From Nocardiopsis sp. CC223A (GTDB lineage Bacteria > Actinomycetota > Actinomycetes > Streptosporangiales > Streptosporangiaceae), in NCBI RefSeq assembly GCF_030766825.1, contig NZ_JASFDV010000077.1:1-32938 (forward strand): a DNA stretch of 32,938 nt, given 5' to 3'. Shown here piece after piece: positions 17,122 through 24,551 of the stretch. The translations under genes were made by a program, and so were the position numbers. The notes below the pieces were generated by a model. The model worked only from the letters and a program-made list of their open reading frames with translations. It was not told the origin of the DNA and searched no databases. The first letter of the stretch is position 1, and every line of letters starts with the position of its first letter.

Positions 17122-17229
17122 GCTGCACGTCGTGGCTCGACACCTTGGAACGCCCCGGCCCGGTCGCTCCCGGGTGCGGTTGTTAGGGTGTTCCTTCCCC
17201 TGGGGGTCCGGTTTTTCGGTGGAGGGTCC

Positions 17230-17505
17230 ATGCTGCACGTGACGAAGCTCTTCGTCGTCGTCGGCGTCGCGATCGCCCTGTGCGGTCTGGTGCTGGGGAC
17301 GGTCCCCGACGTGGAGCCGGGGATGGAGTGCGAGTCGGTGTACTCCCCGGAGTCCGAGGGGTACCTGGTGTGCGTGGAGCGCGGGTCGGGGCACCTCGTG
17401 TGGCCGTGGCCGTTGATGCTGGCCGGGGGCGCGCTGGCGATGGGCGCGGTCCTGGTTGACCCGGCCTTTTCCGCCAGGGCGCGTCCACGCCGCGGCGCAG
17501 CTTGA
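17230..17505 (+). CDS. Small two-helix membrane protein of unknown function
   Basis: The product is 91 residues from the ATG at 17230, which has a GGAGG four to eight bases upstream. A hydrophobic helix (about residues 5-26, FVVVGVAIALCGLVLGTV) is followed by an acidic outside loop with two cysteines that could pair. A second helix (about 58-80, PLMLAGGALAMGAVLV) and a short basic tail follow. I do not recognise a family. TAGGGT at 17184 could be a -10 box. The upstream part of this frame is the broken transposase and is not part of this gene. It lies in a decayed region but is itself intact. Confidence 0.6.
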   Translation: MLHVTKLFVVVGVAIALCGLVLGTVPDVEPGMECESVYSPESEGYLVCVERGSGHLVWPWPLMLAGGALAMGAVLVDPAFSARARPRRGAA

Positions 17506-17559
17506 CCCCGGCTCGGGTGGTCGTCGGCGCGCACGAGGAGGCGAGCGCATCCCGGCTCC

Positions 17560-17783
17560 CCGAGGGTCCCGCCCACTGGCATCTTCGCTGCGCCCAACAG
17601 TTCGGTCGGGCACGTTCCGGGTGCTTCCGGGCCCGGGTGGTGGGAGGGGAGTTGGCGGTGAGCGATGAGTCGCATGAGGTGCGCTGGTTCGCGCCTGCCG
17701 AGATCGAGTCCCTGCCGATGCACCACACCCAGCGGCTCCGGGTGGAACACTCCCTGGGGGACGATCCTCCCCATACCGGTTGA
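17560..17783 (+). pseudogene. C-terminal fragment of a Nudix hydrolase
   Basis: The translated end reads CFRARVVGGELAVSDESHEVRWFAPAEIESLPMHHTQRLRVEHSL in pieces typical of the last third of actinomycete Nudix proteins (GGEL..SDES.EVRW....EI). The Nudix box (GX5EX7REUXEEXGU) is absent and the frame upstream gives no match. The longer frame would have to start at a TTG overlapping the previous stop. I read it as a truncated leftover. Confidence 0.6.
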
Positions 17784-17885
17784 GGCTGCTCCGAGGTTTT
17801 CCGCGCCCGTTACCGACAGCCTGCATGTGATGATCGCCGAGGACGGCGTCCGAGAGGCCGCCCTGGATGGGGTCACGTCCCCGGG

Positions 17886-18073
17886 AGTGGTGTGATTTTC
17901 GCGCGGGTGCGTCCTTGCGGGTCATCGTGATGGTCGGCCGAAACCGGTCGGGCCACCGCGTACCGGCGGCCCGCTGACCGGGATGAAGAAGCCGCCGGAG
18001 GCGGCGGTGCGCCGATCCGCCCGGCACCGCTGACGCGCATCCGTGGGAACAGGGCCGGAAAAGTCACACCACT
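17886..18073. repeat. Inverted-repeat pair flanking about 157 bp, possible ends of a mobile-element remnant
   Basis: AGTGGTGTGATTTTC (17886-17900) matches the reverse complement of GAAAAGTCACACCACT (18058-18073) with one extra base. A looser match (GGATGG.GTC...) continues outward on both sides. The pair looks like the two ends of an insertion sequence whose body is gone, or two solo ends of one family. No transposase is readable between them. Confidence 0.5.
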
Positions 18074-18540
18074 CGGTGGGACACCATCCTGGATGGACCT
18101 GCGCGCAGCCCACCCACCACTGCCGCTCACCACTCGGCAACCATAGAAGCATCCTCCGGCGCGGGCGAGCAGTACCGGCCGGGGTTGCACCGCCTGTGGC
18201 CGGGGTGACAAGCGAGGTCTGAGCAACCGCGGCTTTGCAGTCACAGCGTTCTCTCCGTGGACATGTGTGGCTGAGCGTGCCGCCGGTCACCGACCCGTCC
18301 CCTGAACCAACCCCCACCACCCGGGGTGTGAGTCGAACGCGACCGCCCGGTGCGCTGCCGAGCGCCGACTGCGTGGGGACGGGTCGACGCCCGGCCCGGG
18401 TCTGTACCTTCCCAAGCGGTGACCGGTGGAGCACAACGCTTCCGAGAGAGCGCCCGCACACCGCCCTTTCCAGGTGGTCGGCGTCTTGGAAACCTCCACG
18501 TACCTCTCACCCCCAGCGGCCGGGGTTCCGTTCCGCTCTA

Positions 18541-18711
18541 CCGACACCCCCTTCGGCCGGGGCCGGAGGACTCTTGCGGCCTCTACCCCCTGGGGCGGGG
18601 GCGGCCAGGGACGTGGCCGGGCTGGGGCTGAGGGCTCCGGATCGGGCGGACACCCCCTACGGCCAGGGCCGGAAGCCTCCTGCCGCCTCCACTCCCCTGG
18701 GGCACAGGCGG
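18541..18711. repeat. Imperfect direct repeat with a period of 106-107 bp
   Basis: The segment 18541-18604 (GACACCCCCTTCGGCCGGGG ... CCCCCTGGGGCGGGGGCGG) recurs at 18647-18711 with about one change in four and a 1-bp offset. Each copy contains a G/C-rich near-palindrome. A related half-copy lies at 18505-18526 (CACCCCCAGCGGCCGGGG). Its function is unknown. Confidence 0.5.
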
Positions 18712-18935
18712 CACGATGTCCTCCGGTCGGGGTCGGGGACTCCGGGACGGCAACGTGGGCACCGTTCGCGACGAAAGCGCACGAGCGGTGTCCGCCCCGG
18801 GACGCGACTTCCCGCGTACACCCGCGCGTCGCCGGGCGCACGTACGCCGATCATTCGGCGGTACTAGAACGTGGCCAGGGGATGCGTGCGGTTCCGGTCA
18901 GGCGGGGCCGCGCCCCCGTACGGGAAGGAACGCCG

Positions 18936-19301
18936 ATGTCCTACGACCACCTGACAGTGCTCCCGGAAGATATGGCGCGGGCCGGTGAGGAACTGCGCGA
19001 GCCCGGTCGGCTGGTGCGCGAGGCCTTCACCCGGCTGCGGACGGCACGCCAGTCCCTCGGGGTGATCTGGGGGTCGGGCGATGACATCTCGGACGCCCTC
19101 ACCAAGAACCTCACCCCCATGATCGAGACGCTGGACGAGTACGGCGAGGCCCTGCCCACGGCCTTCGACCAGGCCGCGGACCGGACGCTCCAGATGGCCC
19201 GCAACTACGAGGTCAGTGACGACTACGCCTTCGATGTCAGCAGTGACCTGGTGTCCGGCTCGGGGCACGGCGGGGGCGGAGGCGGTGGGGGCCGCTACTG
19301 A
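18936..19301 (+). CDS. WXG100-like small type VII secretion substrate
   Basis: The product is 121 residues from the ATG at 18936, with GGGAAGGAA just upstream. The sequence is almost wholly helical. In the turn (residues 45-52) it reads WGSGDDIS, the WG-x-x-D variant of the WXG motif seen in many actinomycete Esx-like proteins. The second helix is followed by YEVSD (residues 91-95), a YxxxD/E type VII export signal, and a Gly-rich tail ends with Tyr. The size and layout fit the WXG100 family. It stands alone, without a partner or any ESX core gene nearby. It lies between the two giant proteins that have CpnT-like N-termini, so a shared export route is plausible. It ends against the convergent tad operon, with a shared hairpin between. 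Confidence 0.75.
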   Translation: MSYDHLTVLPEDMARAGEELREPGRLVREAFTRLRTARQSLGVIWGSGDDISDALTKNLTPMIETLDEYGEALPTAFDQAADRTLQMARNYEVSDDYAFDVSSDLVSGSGHGGGGGGGGRY

Positions 19302-19340
19302 CGGCACGGTCCCGTGCGGGACGTACGGGAACGGCGATGT

Positions 19341-19373
19341 CGCGGGGCGCTCCCCTGAGGGGACCGCCCCGCG
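19341..19373. terminator. Bidirectional hairpin terminator between WXG100-like gene and tad operon
   Basis: CGCGGGGCG pairs with CGCCCCGCG, and inside it TCCCC pairs with GGGGA around TGA. It sits in the 94-bp gap between two convergent genes, so it can serve both. There is no U-tract, as is common in high-GC actinobacteria. Confidence 0.75.
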
Positions 19374-19395
19374 GTGTTGCGCGCCGGGGTGCGGG

Positions 19396-22254
19396 TCAGC
19401 CGTCGTCGCGCGGCTTCCAGGTACGGCCCCGGCCCGCCTTGCGGGGCTTGGCGGGCTGGGGGCGGTAGGCCGGGGAGGCTTCCTCTTCGGCCGCCGGAGC
19501 GGGCTCCGCGCCGCGCGGCTGCACCCGGTCTCGGACGGCCGCCTTGCCGCGCGGGCGGGCGGCGGCCGCCGACGGGGCCGGTGCCGGTCGGGCGCCGGGA
19601 ACGGAGGTCGGACCGGCCGGGGCCGGTACGACCGTGGGCGCGGGCTCGGTGCCCTCGTGTTCCGGGGATTCCGGGCGGTCCACGCGCACCACCCGGACAC
19701 GGCCGGCCTTGCGGCCGGGGGCGCGTTCGTGGCGGACCCGGGTCCGCTGCTCCTCCTTCGGAGCGGGGGTCGCGGGGGTGGAGGGCTGGGGCGGGGCGAC
19801 GGTCTCCGCCGCCCCGGCGCCGTCCGTGTCGGGGCCCGCGTCCCGTGCGCTCTCCGGGGCACCGGCCTGCTCGGGTTCCGGAGCCGGTCCGGGGCGGCCC
19901 GCCGCGGCGGCACGCGCGTCCGCCTTGGGTTCCGGGGTTCCCCCGTCCCTGTTCAGGGCGGCGAAGGCGTTCTCTTCCCCGGTGGAGTCACCCGAATCCC
20001 CGGCGGGGGCATCGGCCTCCGCGGGCGCGCCGTCGAAAGTTCCGTCCCCGATGGCGGTCGGGGTGGCGGGCGCCTCGGTGTTCCCGTCGAGGGAAGGGGC
20101 AGCGTCGGGTTCCGGTGTCCCGGCCTCGCCGGGCACGGGTTCCGGTTCGGCTCCGGCCTGCTCCCCTGTTCCTGTGTCCTCGTCCGCCGCGGCGGCGGAA
20201 CCGTCCGTCTTCACGGGGTCCGGTTCGCGGGTGGCGGGTGTCTCCTCCGCCCCGGCCTGCGGCGAGACCGTGTCCGAGGCCGGGGTCTCGTCCCACCAGG
20301 AGTCGTCCTCGGCGGTGTCGGCGTACTCCCCCTCCCGGAGCGCCCGGAAGGCGGCGTCCACGGCGGCCCCGCCGTCCGGGACGGGTTCCGGGTCCGCCGA
20401 TGGCTCCGGTCCCGCGTCCGCCCCGGAGGATTCCGCGGCCTCCTCGTCCCAGGCGCGGACGAGCCGCTCCCAGGCGGCCTCGTCGCCCACGCGGACGAAG
20501 GCGTCGTCATCGTCCCAGTCCTCGGCGACCAGGACCGGGCGCTGCTCGGCGGCCTCCCGGTTCCGGGGAGAGCGCACCGGCCGCTCCGACACCGAGTGGT
20601 CCGCCGCGTGGTGGGCGTGCACGGCCTCGTGCACCTCCTCGGCCGTCGAGCCCGGCCAGGAGCAGTGGAACAGGGTGGCCAGCGGCTGGCTGGTCTGCGA
20701 GATCAGCCCGTCCGCGTCGACCGTGCAGTTGCCGCCCAGGGGCCAGCTCCCCAGGATGACGGCGGTGACGCCGCGGTGCTGCCCGTGCAGCAGCAGGCCC
20801 GACAGGGCGTGCTCGTGCCGGGCTTCGGGCGCGGAGATGACCAGGGCGAGCGGGGCCCGGTCCTCCTCGGCCATGGCGTGGAGTTCGGTGGCGAGCACCG
20901 CCAGCGCGTCCTCCGTTCCGGGGACCAGCGTGACCGGCTCGCACGGCCGGTCGCGCAGCAGGTCGCGGCCGGTCTCGCCGAGCAGCCGGACGGCCTCGTC
21001 CTCGGTGATGAGGATCCGCACCGCGAGGGGTTCGGCGGGGTCGAGGGCGTTGGCGATCAGGCGCCGGGCCGCCCCGTCCGCCCCCTTGCCGGTGAGGCCC
21101 AGGCCGGGGACGTGGTCGAGTTCGACGGTGACCCGCTCGTCGATCTCGTCGCCGGGCTCGGGACGCGGCGGGACCGGCGGCAGGGCCAGGCGGCGCGGGC
21201 GGCCGGTGAGGCGCCGGGGCAGGCTGAGCGCCATCCTGGGCACGAAGGAGCCGCGCTTGCCCAGGAGGTAGCCCCCGGCGAGCCCGGCGAACCCCACGAC
21301 CCCGGCGACCGCGCCGTCGGGGATCTCCAGGACGACGACCCGGGGGCCGTCCTCGTCGACGGCGGCGGCGTTCTCCACGGTGATGAGGGACCGGTCGGCC
21401 TCCTCCGCGGCCGCGCCGCCGGTCTCCTGCGGCGTCTGCTCCCCGTCGGCCTCCTGCTGCGGTGCCGGGGCGGGCGCGGGGGCGAGGGTGTAGGCGATCT
21501 CGACCCGGCGCTGGCTCTCGACGGGCCCCTCCACCGGCTGGTCGGAGCCCCTGCCCTCGACCTCGGTGTCCGGGGCGTCCTCGCCGAGTTCCTCCTCCAG
21601 GTGGTCGGCCACCGCCTGGGCCCGTTCCCGGGACAGTTCCCGGTTGCGGTCGGCGTTCCCGCTGGGGTCGGCGTGCCCGGTGATCGTGACGGGGACGTCC
21701 TCGTCCCAGTGGTCCCCGAGCATCTCGACGGTGGGGGCGAGGTCCTCCCGCATCCGCTCGGTGAGTTCGGCGGACCCGACCGCGAACCCGCTGACGGTGC
21801 GGGTGCGCTCCACCGGTCCCTGCTCCGCACTGCTCGGGGCGGCGGGGACGCCGTCCTCCCGGTCCGGGGTCCGCTCCTCCTGCCGCCCGTCGTCCTCCTG
21901 GGTGGCGGTGTCGGCGAAGGCGGCGGCGGGGGTGACCGCGGTGGCCGCGACGGCGGTGGCGGCGATCGCCTGGAGCGGCCCGAACGGGCGCAGGCGCAAG
22001 GGGACGCCGCGCAGGCGGGCCACGGCCTCGGCGGCCAGTGCCAGGGCGAACATCCCCCACAGCGCCCACAGCGCGGTGATCAGTACGGCGGCGGGCACGC
22101 CCGGGGGCAGCCGCCAGCCGCGCAGGTGGGCGAGGGCGACGTCCCAGGACGGGAACGTGTCGGGCCAGGCGGCGTGCCACAGCAGGGCGTAGGGGACGCC
22201 GATGAGAAAGGCCAGCGCGAACGCGGCCGCGCCGAGCCTGTTCAGTGGATGCAT
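19396..22254 (-). CDS. Large membrane protein of the tad locus with an OmpA-type peptidoglycan-binding domain
   Basis: The product is 952 residues and is the last gene of the tad operon, with GAGG five bases before the ATG. Two hydrophobic helices (about 8-28 and 53-80) plus a third (about 92-113) give the N-terminus seen in tad-linked LysM/activator-type proteins of Streptomyces (FPSWDVALAHLRGW). An OmpA-like domain (about 150-260) follows, with ITGHADPSGNADRNRELSRERAQAV, including the Asp and Arg that hold the peptidoglycan peptide. A fourth helix (about 313-333) precedes a compact alpha/beta domain (about 355-550: ALVISAPEARHEHALSGLL, VTAVILGSWPLGG). The last 400 residues are acidic, Pro/Ala-rich and disordered and end in a basic patch. 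Related proteins usually carry LysM and a BTAD activator domain; I see neither. It probably anchors the pilus machine to the wall. That role is inferred. Confidence 0.8.
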   Translation of the reverse strand: MHPLNRLGAAAFALAFLIGVPYALLWHAAWPDTFPSWDVALAHLRGWRLPPGVPAAVLITALWALWGMFALALAAEAVARLRGVPLRLRPFGPLQAIAATAVAATAVTPAAAFADTATQEDDGRQEERTPDREDGVPAAPSSAEQGPVERTRTVSGFAVGSAELTERMREDLAPTVEMLGDHWDEDVPVTITGHADPSGNADRNRELSRERAQAVADHLEEELGEDAPDTEVEGRGSDQPVEGPVESQRRVEIAYTLAPAPAPAPQQEADGEQTPQETGGAAAEEADRSLITVENAAAVDEDGPRVVVLEIPDGAVAGVVGFAGLAGGYLLGKRGSFVPRMALSLPRRLTGRPRRLALPPVPPRPEPGDEIDERVTVELDHVPGLGLTGKGADGAARRLIANALDPAEPLAVRILITEDEAVRLLGETGRDLLRDRPCEPVTLVPGTEDALAVLATELHAMAEEDRAPLALVISAPEARHEHALSGLLLHGQHRGVTAVILGSWPLGGNCTVDADGLISQTSQPLATLFHCSWPGSTAEEVHEAVHAHHAADHSVSERPVRSPRNREAAEQRPVLVAEDWDDDDAFVRVGDEAAWERLVRAWDEEAAESSGADAGPEPSADPEPVPDGGAAVDAAFRALREGEYADTAEDDSWWDETPASDTVSPQAGAEETPATREPDPVKTDGSAAAADEDTGTGEQAGAEPEPVPGEAGTPEPDAAPSLDGNTEAPATPTAIGDGTFDGAPAEADAPAGDSGDSTGEENAFAALNRDGGTPEPKADARAAAAGRPGPAPEPEQAGAPESARDAGPDTDGAGAAETVAPPQPSTPATPAPKEEQRTRVRHERAPGRKAGRVRVVRVDRPESPEHEGTEPAPTVVPAPAGPTSVPGARPAPAPSAAAARPRGKAAVRDRVQPRGAEPAPAAEEEASPAYRPQPAKPRKAGRGRTWKPRDDG

Positions 22255-22273
22255 GTCCGCCTCACAAAGGTGC

Positions 22274-22687
22274 TCAGGGGGTCGTCGTCTGTGTGTAGGG
22301 ACGTGCGGTGGCGGTCGTCTCGACGGTGGTCGATCCGGCCGGGACCAGGGTGAAGGAGTAGGACATCGTGCAGGTGACGGTGACGGTGCCGCCGGAGACG
22401 CTGACGGTTCCGGCGGCCCCGGCGGAGGAGAGGAAGGACTGGGCCGCGGCGGCCGCGGCGGCCGGGTCCAGCGGGACCTCCTCGGCGCCCTCCCGGTAGG
22501 CGTTCCAGTCGAGCTGCTGGGCGCCGACCCGGGCGGCCTCCTGGGCGAGCGTGGCGGTCTGGCGCCGGGCCTGGAGGAGTTCCCCGCCCTCGTAGACCAG
22601 GCCCAGGCACGCGATGAAGGCGAGCGCCATCACCGCGACGAAGGCGCTGACCTGTCCGCGGTCGTCCCGTGCGGCGGCGGTGTTCAC
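22274..22687 (-). CDS. TadG-like pilus-assembly protein
   Basis: The product is 137 residues, starting at the GTG that overlaps the upstream TadE stop by four bases (GTGA). It opens with DDRGQVSAFVAVMALAFIACLGLVYEGG, the prepilin-like N-terminus (Tad_G/RsaS-like: R-G-x-V-S, then one hydrophobic helix, then an acidic patch). A helical stretch (QTATLAQEAARVGAQQLDW) precedes a small beta-rich tail. It should sit in the membrane with its C-terminus outside. Members of this group are pseudopilins or minor structural parts of tad machines. It lacks the long von Willebrand part of proteobacterial TadG, as is normal for actinobacteria. Confidence 0.75.
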   Translation of the reverse strand: MNTAAARDDRGQVSAFVAVMALAFIACLGLVYEGGELLQARRQTATLAQEAARVGAQQLDWNAYREGAEEVPLDPAAAAAAAQSFLSSAGAAGTVSVSGGTVTVTCTMSYSFTLVPAGSTTVETTATARPYTQTTTP

Positions 22688-23094
22688 GGCTGCCCCCGGA
22701 AGGTGTCCACGGCGACGGTGGCGCCGCCCTCGATGGTCTGGCCGCCCGGGAAGGCGACCCCGTACAGGTCGGAGAAGTCCACCGTGCAGTGGACGGTGAC
22801 GGAGACGGCGCCGCCGGCGGCCAGGCCGCCGTGGTCGACGGAGGTGGTGTGGTCGGTGCAGGCCATGCCCTGCTCCTGGAGCCCGGCGGCGGCGATCGCC
22901 GTCGCCGTGGCGGAGGCGTTCGCGGGGGTGCGCTCCAGCGAGGCCGCGCGGGCGGCGGAGTGGGCGACCTCGCCGACCGTGGCCCGCGCGTCGACGACCC
23001 GCCCGGCGAAGACCATGAGCATGGCGAAGGTCAGCAGGGCGGGTGCCAGCAGGGCCAGCTCCACCGAGGCGGACCCGCGGTCGCGGTGCCTCAC
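22684..23094 (-). CDS. TadE-like minor pseudopilin (second copy)
   Basis: The product is 136 residues from a GTG that overlaps the preceding TadE stop (GTGA). The N-terminus RHRDRGSASVELALLAPALL shows the TadE signature: a basic leader, a Gly cleavage site, Glu at +5 and then a hydrophobic helix. The outside part holds two cysteines (ACTD and HCTV) that may pair. TadE proteins are processed by the prepilin peptidase and seed or cap the Flp filament. No prepilin peptidase gene (TadV) is in the window. Confidence 0.85.
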   Translation of the reverse strand: MRHRDRGSASVELALLAPALLTFAMLMVFAGRVVDARATVGEVAHSAARAASLERTPANASATATAIAAAGLQEQGMACTDHTTSVDHGGLAAGGAVSVTVHCTVDFSDLYGVAFPGGQTIEGGATVAVDTFRGQP

Positions 23095-23453
23095 GGTGCC
23101 TCACCTCCGGGGACGAAGCGTTCGACGGGGGCGACGGACACGTGCCGCACGTTCCAGGTGACCCCGGGGATGAGGCTGGGGACGGAACCGGTGACGGTGA
23201 CGGTGACCTCCTCGGCACCGCGTTCGACGGCGACGTCGATGTCGGACAGGACGGAGCCGGAGGGCGCGGCCGCCGGGGCGGCCGTGCCCTCCACGGTGCG
23301 CGACTGCTCGGCCGTGCGGCGTGCGAGGTCGGCGGCGACGTGCTCGCCGTGCATCCACAGGGCGGCCTGGACGACCAGCATGACCAGGAGGAGGAGCGCC
23401 GGGGCGGCTACCGCCAGTTCGGCGCTGCCCCGGTCGTCATCGTGCTGTCGCAA
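23091..23453 (-). CDS. TadE-like minor pseudopilin (first copy), TTG start
   Basis: The product is 120 residues. The start is TTG at 23453, supported by AGGAG seven bases upstream that overlaps the pilin stop codon (CCGTAGGAG) and by the family N-terminus DDDRGSAELAVAAPALLLLVM. No ATG or GTG fits. The Glu lies at +3 after the Gly, two residues closer than in the second copy, so cleavage may occur elsewhere or not at all. One helix and a beta-rich outside domain follow. It shares only the N-terminal architecture with the next gene. Confidence 0.8.
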   Translation of the reverse strand: MRQHDDDRGSAELAVAAPALLLLVMLVVQAALWMHGEHVAADLARRTAEQSRTVEGTAAPAAAPSGSVLSDIDVAVERGAEEVTVTVTGSVPSLIPGVTWNVRHVSVAPVERFVPGGEAP

Positions 23454-23462
23454 CGGTGTCTC

Positions 23463-23636
23463 CTACGGAGTGCCGAAGCTGAGGATCTCGGCATCGACGA
23501 AACTCCTGATGCCGGTGGCCGCCGCGATACCGGCCAGGATGAGGACCGCGGTGACGACCACGGTCTCGGTCGAGTAGCCGTCATCGCCCTTGGGCAGGGT
23601 CAGTGCGGTGACGATGCGGTAGTACAGCTCTTTCAC
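23463..23636 (-). CDS. flp: Flp-like pilin (57 residues)
   Basis: The GTG at 23636 has GGAG seven bases upstream. The product is 57 residues: a short leader VKELYYRIVTALTLPKGDD, then GYSTETVVVTAVLILAG and a 20-residue tail. The layout (short charged leader, G-x-S-T-E, one hydrophobic helix, small C-terminus) fits the Flp pilin slot between TadC and TadE. After a cut behind Gly20 the Glu is at +4; after a cut before it, at +5. It lacks the common EY pair, so it is a divergent pilin. It is the only candidate for the major filament subunit in this operon. Confidence 0.75.
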   Translation of the reverse strand: MKELYYRIVTALTLPKGDDGYSTETVVVTAVLILAGIAAATGIRSFVDAEILSFGTP

Positions 23637-23657
23637 GGTGTTTCTCCAAACAGGGGA

Positions 23658-24551
23658 TCAGGTACTGAAGAGGATGAGGCTCATGGCCGGAAAGCCCAGG
23701 AGACCGAGGAAACCGGCGAACATCAGGACGACGGGCAGGCTCATCCGCTCGGTGGCGGACTGGGCTTTGGCCTCCATCTCCGCGAGGAACTGCACCCGGA
23801 GGGTCTTGGCCTTGGCCGACAGGGAGCTGCGCACGCGGGCGCCGTCGGCACCGGCCAAGTGCAGGCTCGCGGACAGTTCGGCGAACTCGGGAGTGTCGTA
23901 ACGGTCCCCGAGGTCCCGGAGGATCTGCCAGACCGGGGTGCGAGTGAGGGACGCTTCCCGCAGCGCGTCGCGGATCGCGGACATCGCCCAGCCGCCACCG
24001 TTGGCCGAGGCGTCGGTCAGGGCTCCGCTGACACCCGCACCTCCGGCCAGGGAGACCACCACCAGATCGGCGAAACCCGACAGGGTGCGGCGCATCTCCT
24101 CCTTGCGCTTGATCGCCTCGTCGTTGAGGGACAGGTCCGGGGCGAACCACAGGAGCACCGCGAAACCGGCCCAGAGCAACAGGGAGATCACCGGTTCGGG
24201 CGACGATCCGAAGGAAGCGAGGAGCAGACCTGCCAACGGCGGCAGGAGGAGGCCCGCAAGGGTGCTCGTGACTTTCTCCGCGAGATAGCTCCCCGCATCG
24301 CGATCGCAGATGCGCAGGTTGCGCACGGCCCGTTTGCCGGGCAGTCCGGCAGCGTGCAGCAGTGGGACGCCGACCCGGCCGAGCCGGGTCAGGACACCGC
24401 CCTCGGAGGGACGCAGCGCGAGCCGTGCCGGGGGACGCGGTCCGGCCAGGCGCTCGGCCAGCGTCGGACGGGCCCAGCGGGCCGCGGCCAGCGCCCACAG
24501 GGCCAGGCCCAGGGCGGCTCCGGCGAGGGCCGCGGCGGTCACGGGGTTCAC
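23658..24551 (-). CDS. tadC: TadC, inner-membrane platform protein of the tad pilus
   Basis: The product is 297 residues from a GTG overlapping the tadB stop by four bases. It has an N-terminal helix (VTAAALAGAALGLALWALAA), two central helices (GLLLPPLAGLLLASF; PVISLLLWAGFAVLLWF), a T2SSF domain (MRRTLSGFADLVVVSLAGGAGVSGAL ... LREASLTRTPVWQILRDLGDRY ... FAELSASLHLAGADGARV) and a C-terminal helix (LPVVLMFAGFLGLLGFPAMSLI). This is the GspF-type fold of TadB/TadC pairs, which sit in the membrane over the CpaF ATPase and pass subunits to the filament. Confidence 0.9.
   Translation of the reverse strand: MNPVTAAALAGAALGLALWALAAARWARPTLAERLAGPRPPARLALRPSEGGVLTRLGRVGVPLLHAAGLPGKRAVRNLRICDRDAGSYLAEKVTSTLAGLLLPPLAGLLLASFGSSPEPVISLLLWAGFAVLLWFAPDLSLNDEAIKRKEEMRRTLSGFADLVVVSLAGGAGVSGALTDASANGGGWAMSAIRDALREASLTRTPVWQILRDLGDRYDTPEFAELSASLHLAGADGARVRSSLSAKAKTLRVQFLAEMEAKAQSATERMSLPVVLMFAGFLGLLGFPAMSLILFST

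Larger units (their letters stand above)
17784..18935. other. Gene-poor decayed region before the WXG100-like gene
   Basis: These 1.15 kb show no convincing frame. They hold an inverted-repeat pair (17886/18058), a 106/107-bp imperfect duplication (18541/18647) and, near the right end, the likely promoter zone of the WXG100-like gene (GTACTAGAAC at 18861). The material next to the IS110 remnant suggests old insertions and deletions. Confidence 0.5.

Noticed and set aside
17502..17783. A 93-residue intact gene for a Nudix-like protein starting at TTG 17502
   Set aside because: The start overlaps the previous stop, lacks a ribosome site, and the first half has no Nudix box. A truncated remnant fits better.
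18300..18360. tRNA-like T-arm on the minus strand (GTTCGACTC)
   Set aside because: The flanking arms do not fold: the pairs around the loop fail and no anticodon stem or acceptor stem is found. It could be a chance match.
18500..18711. Possible CRISPR array in the 106-bp duplicated region
   Set aside because: Only two copies plus a half-copy are present, the copies differ at about a quarter of positions, and the spacing is not that of repeat-spacer units. No cas gene is nearby.
19216..22353. A 1,045-residue plus-strand open frame across the OmpA-domain gene
   Set aside because: It begins inside the WXG100-like gene and shows only Gly/Arg/Val-rich sequence. The minus-strand frame has membrane helices and an OmpA motif.
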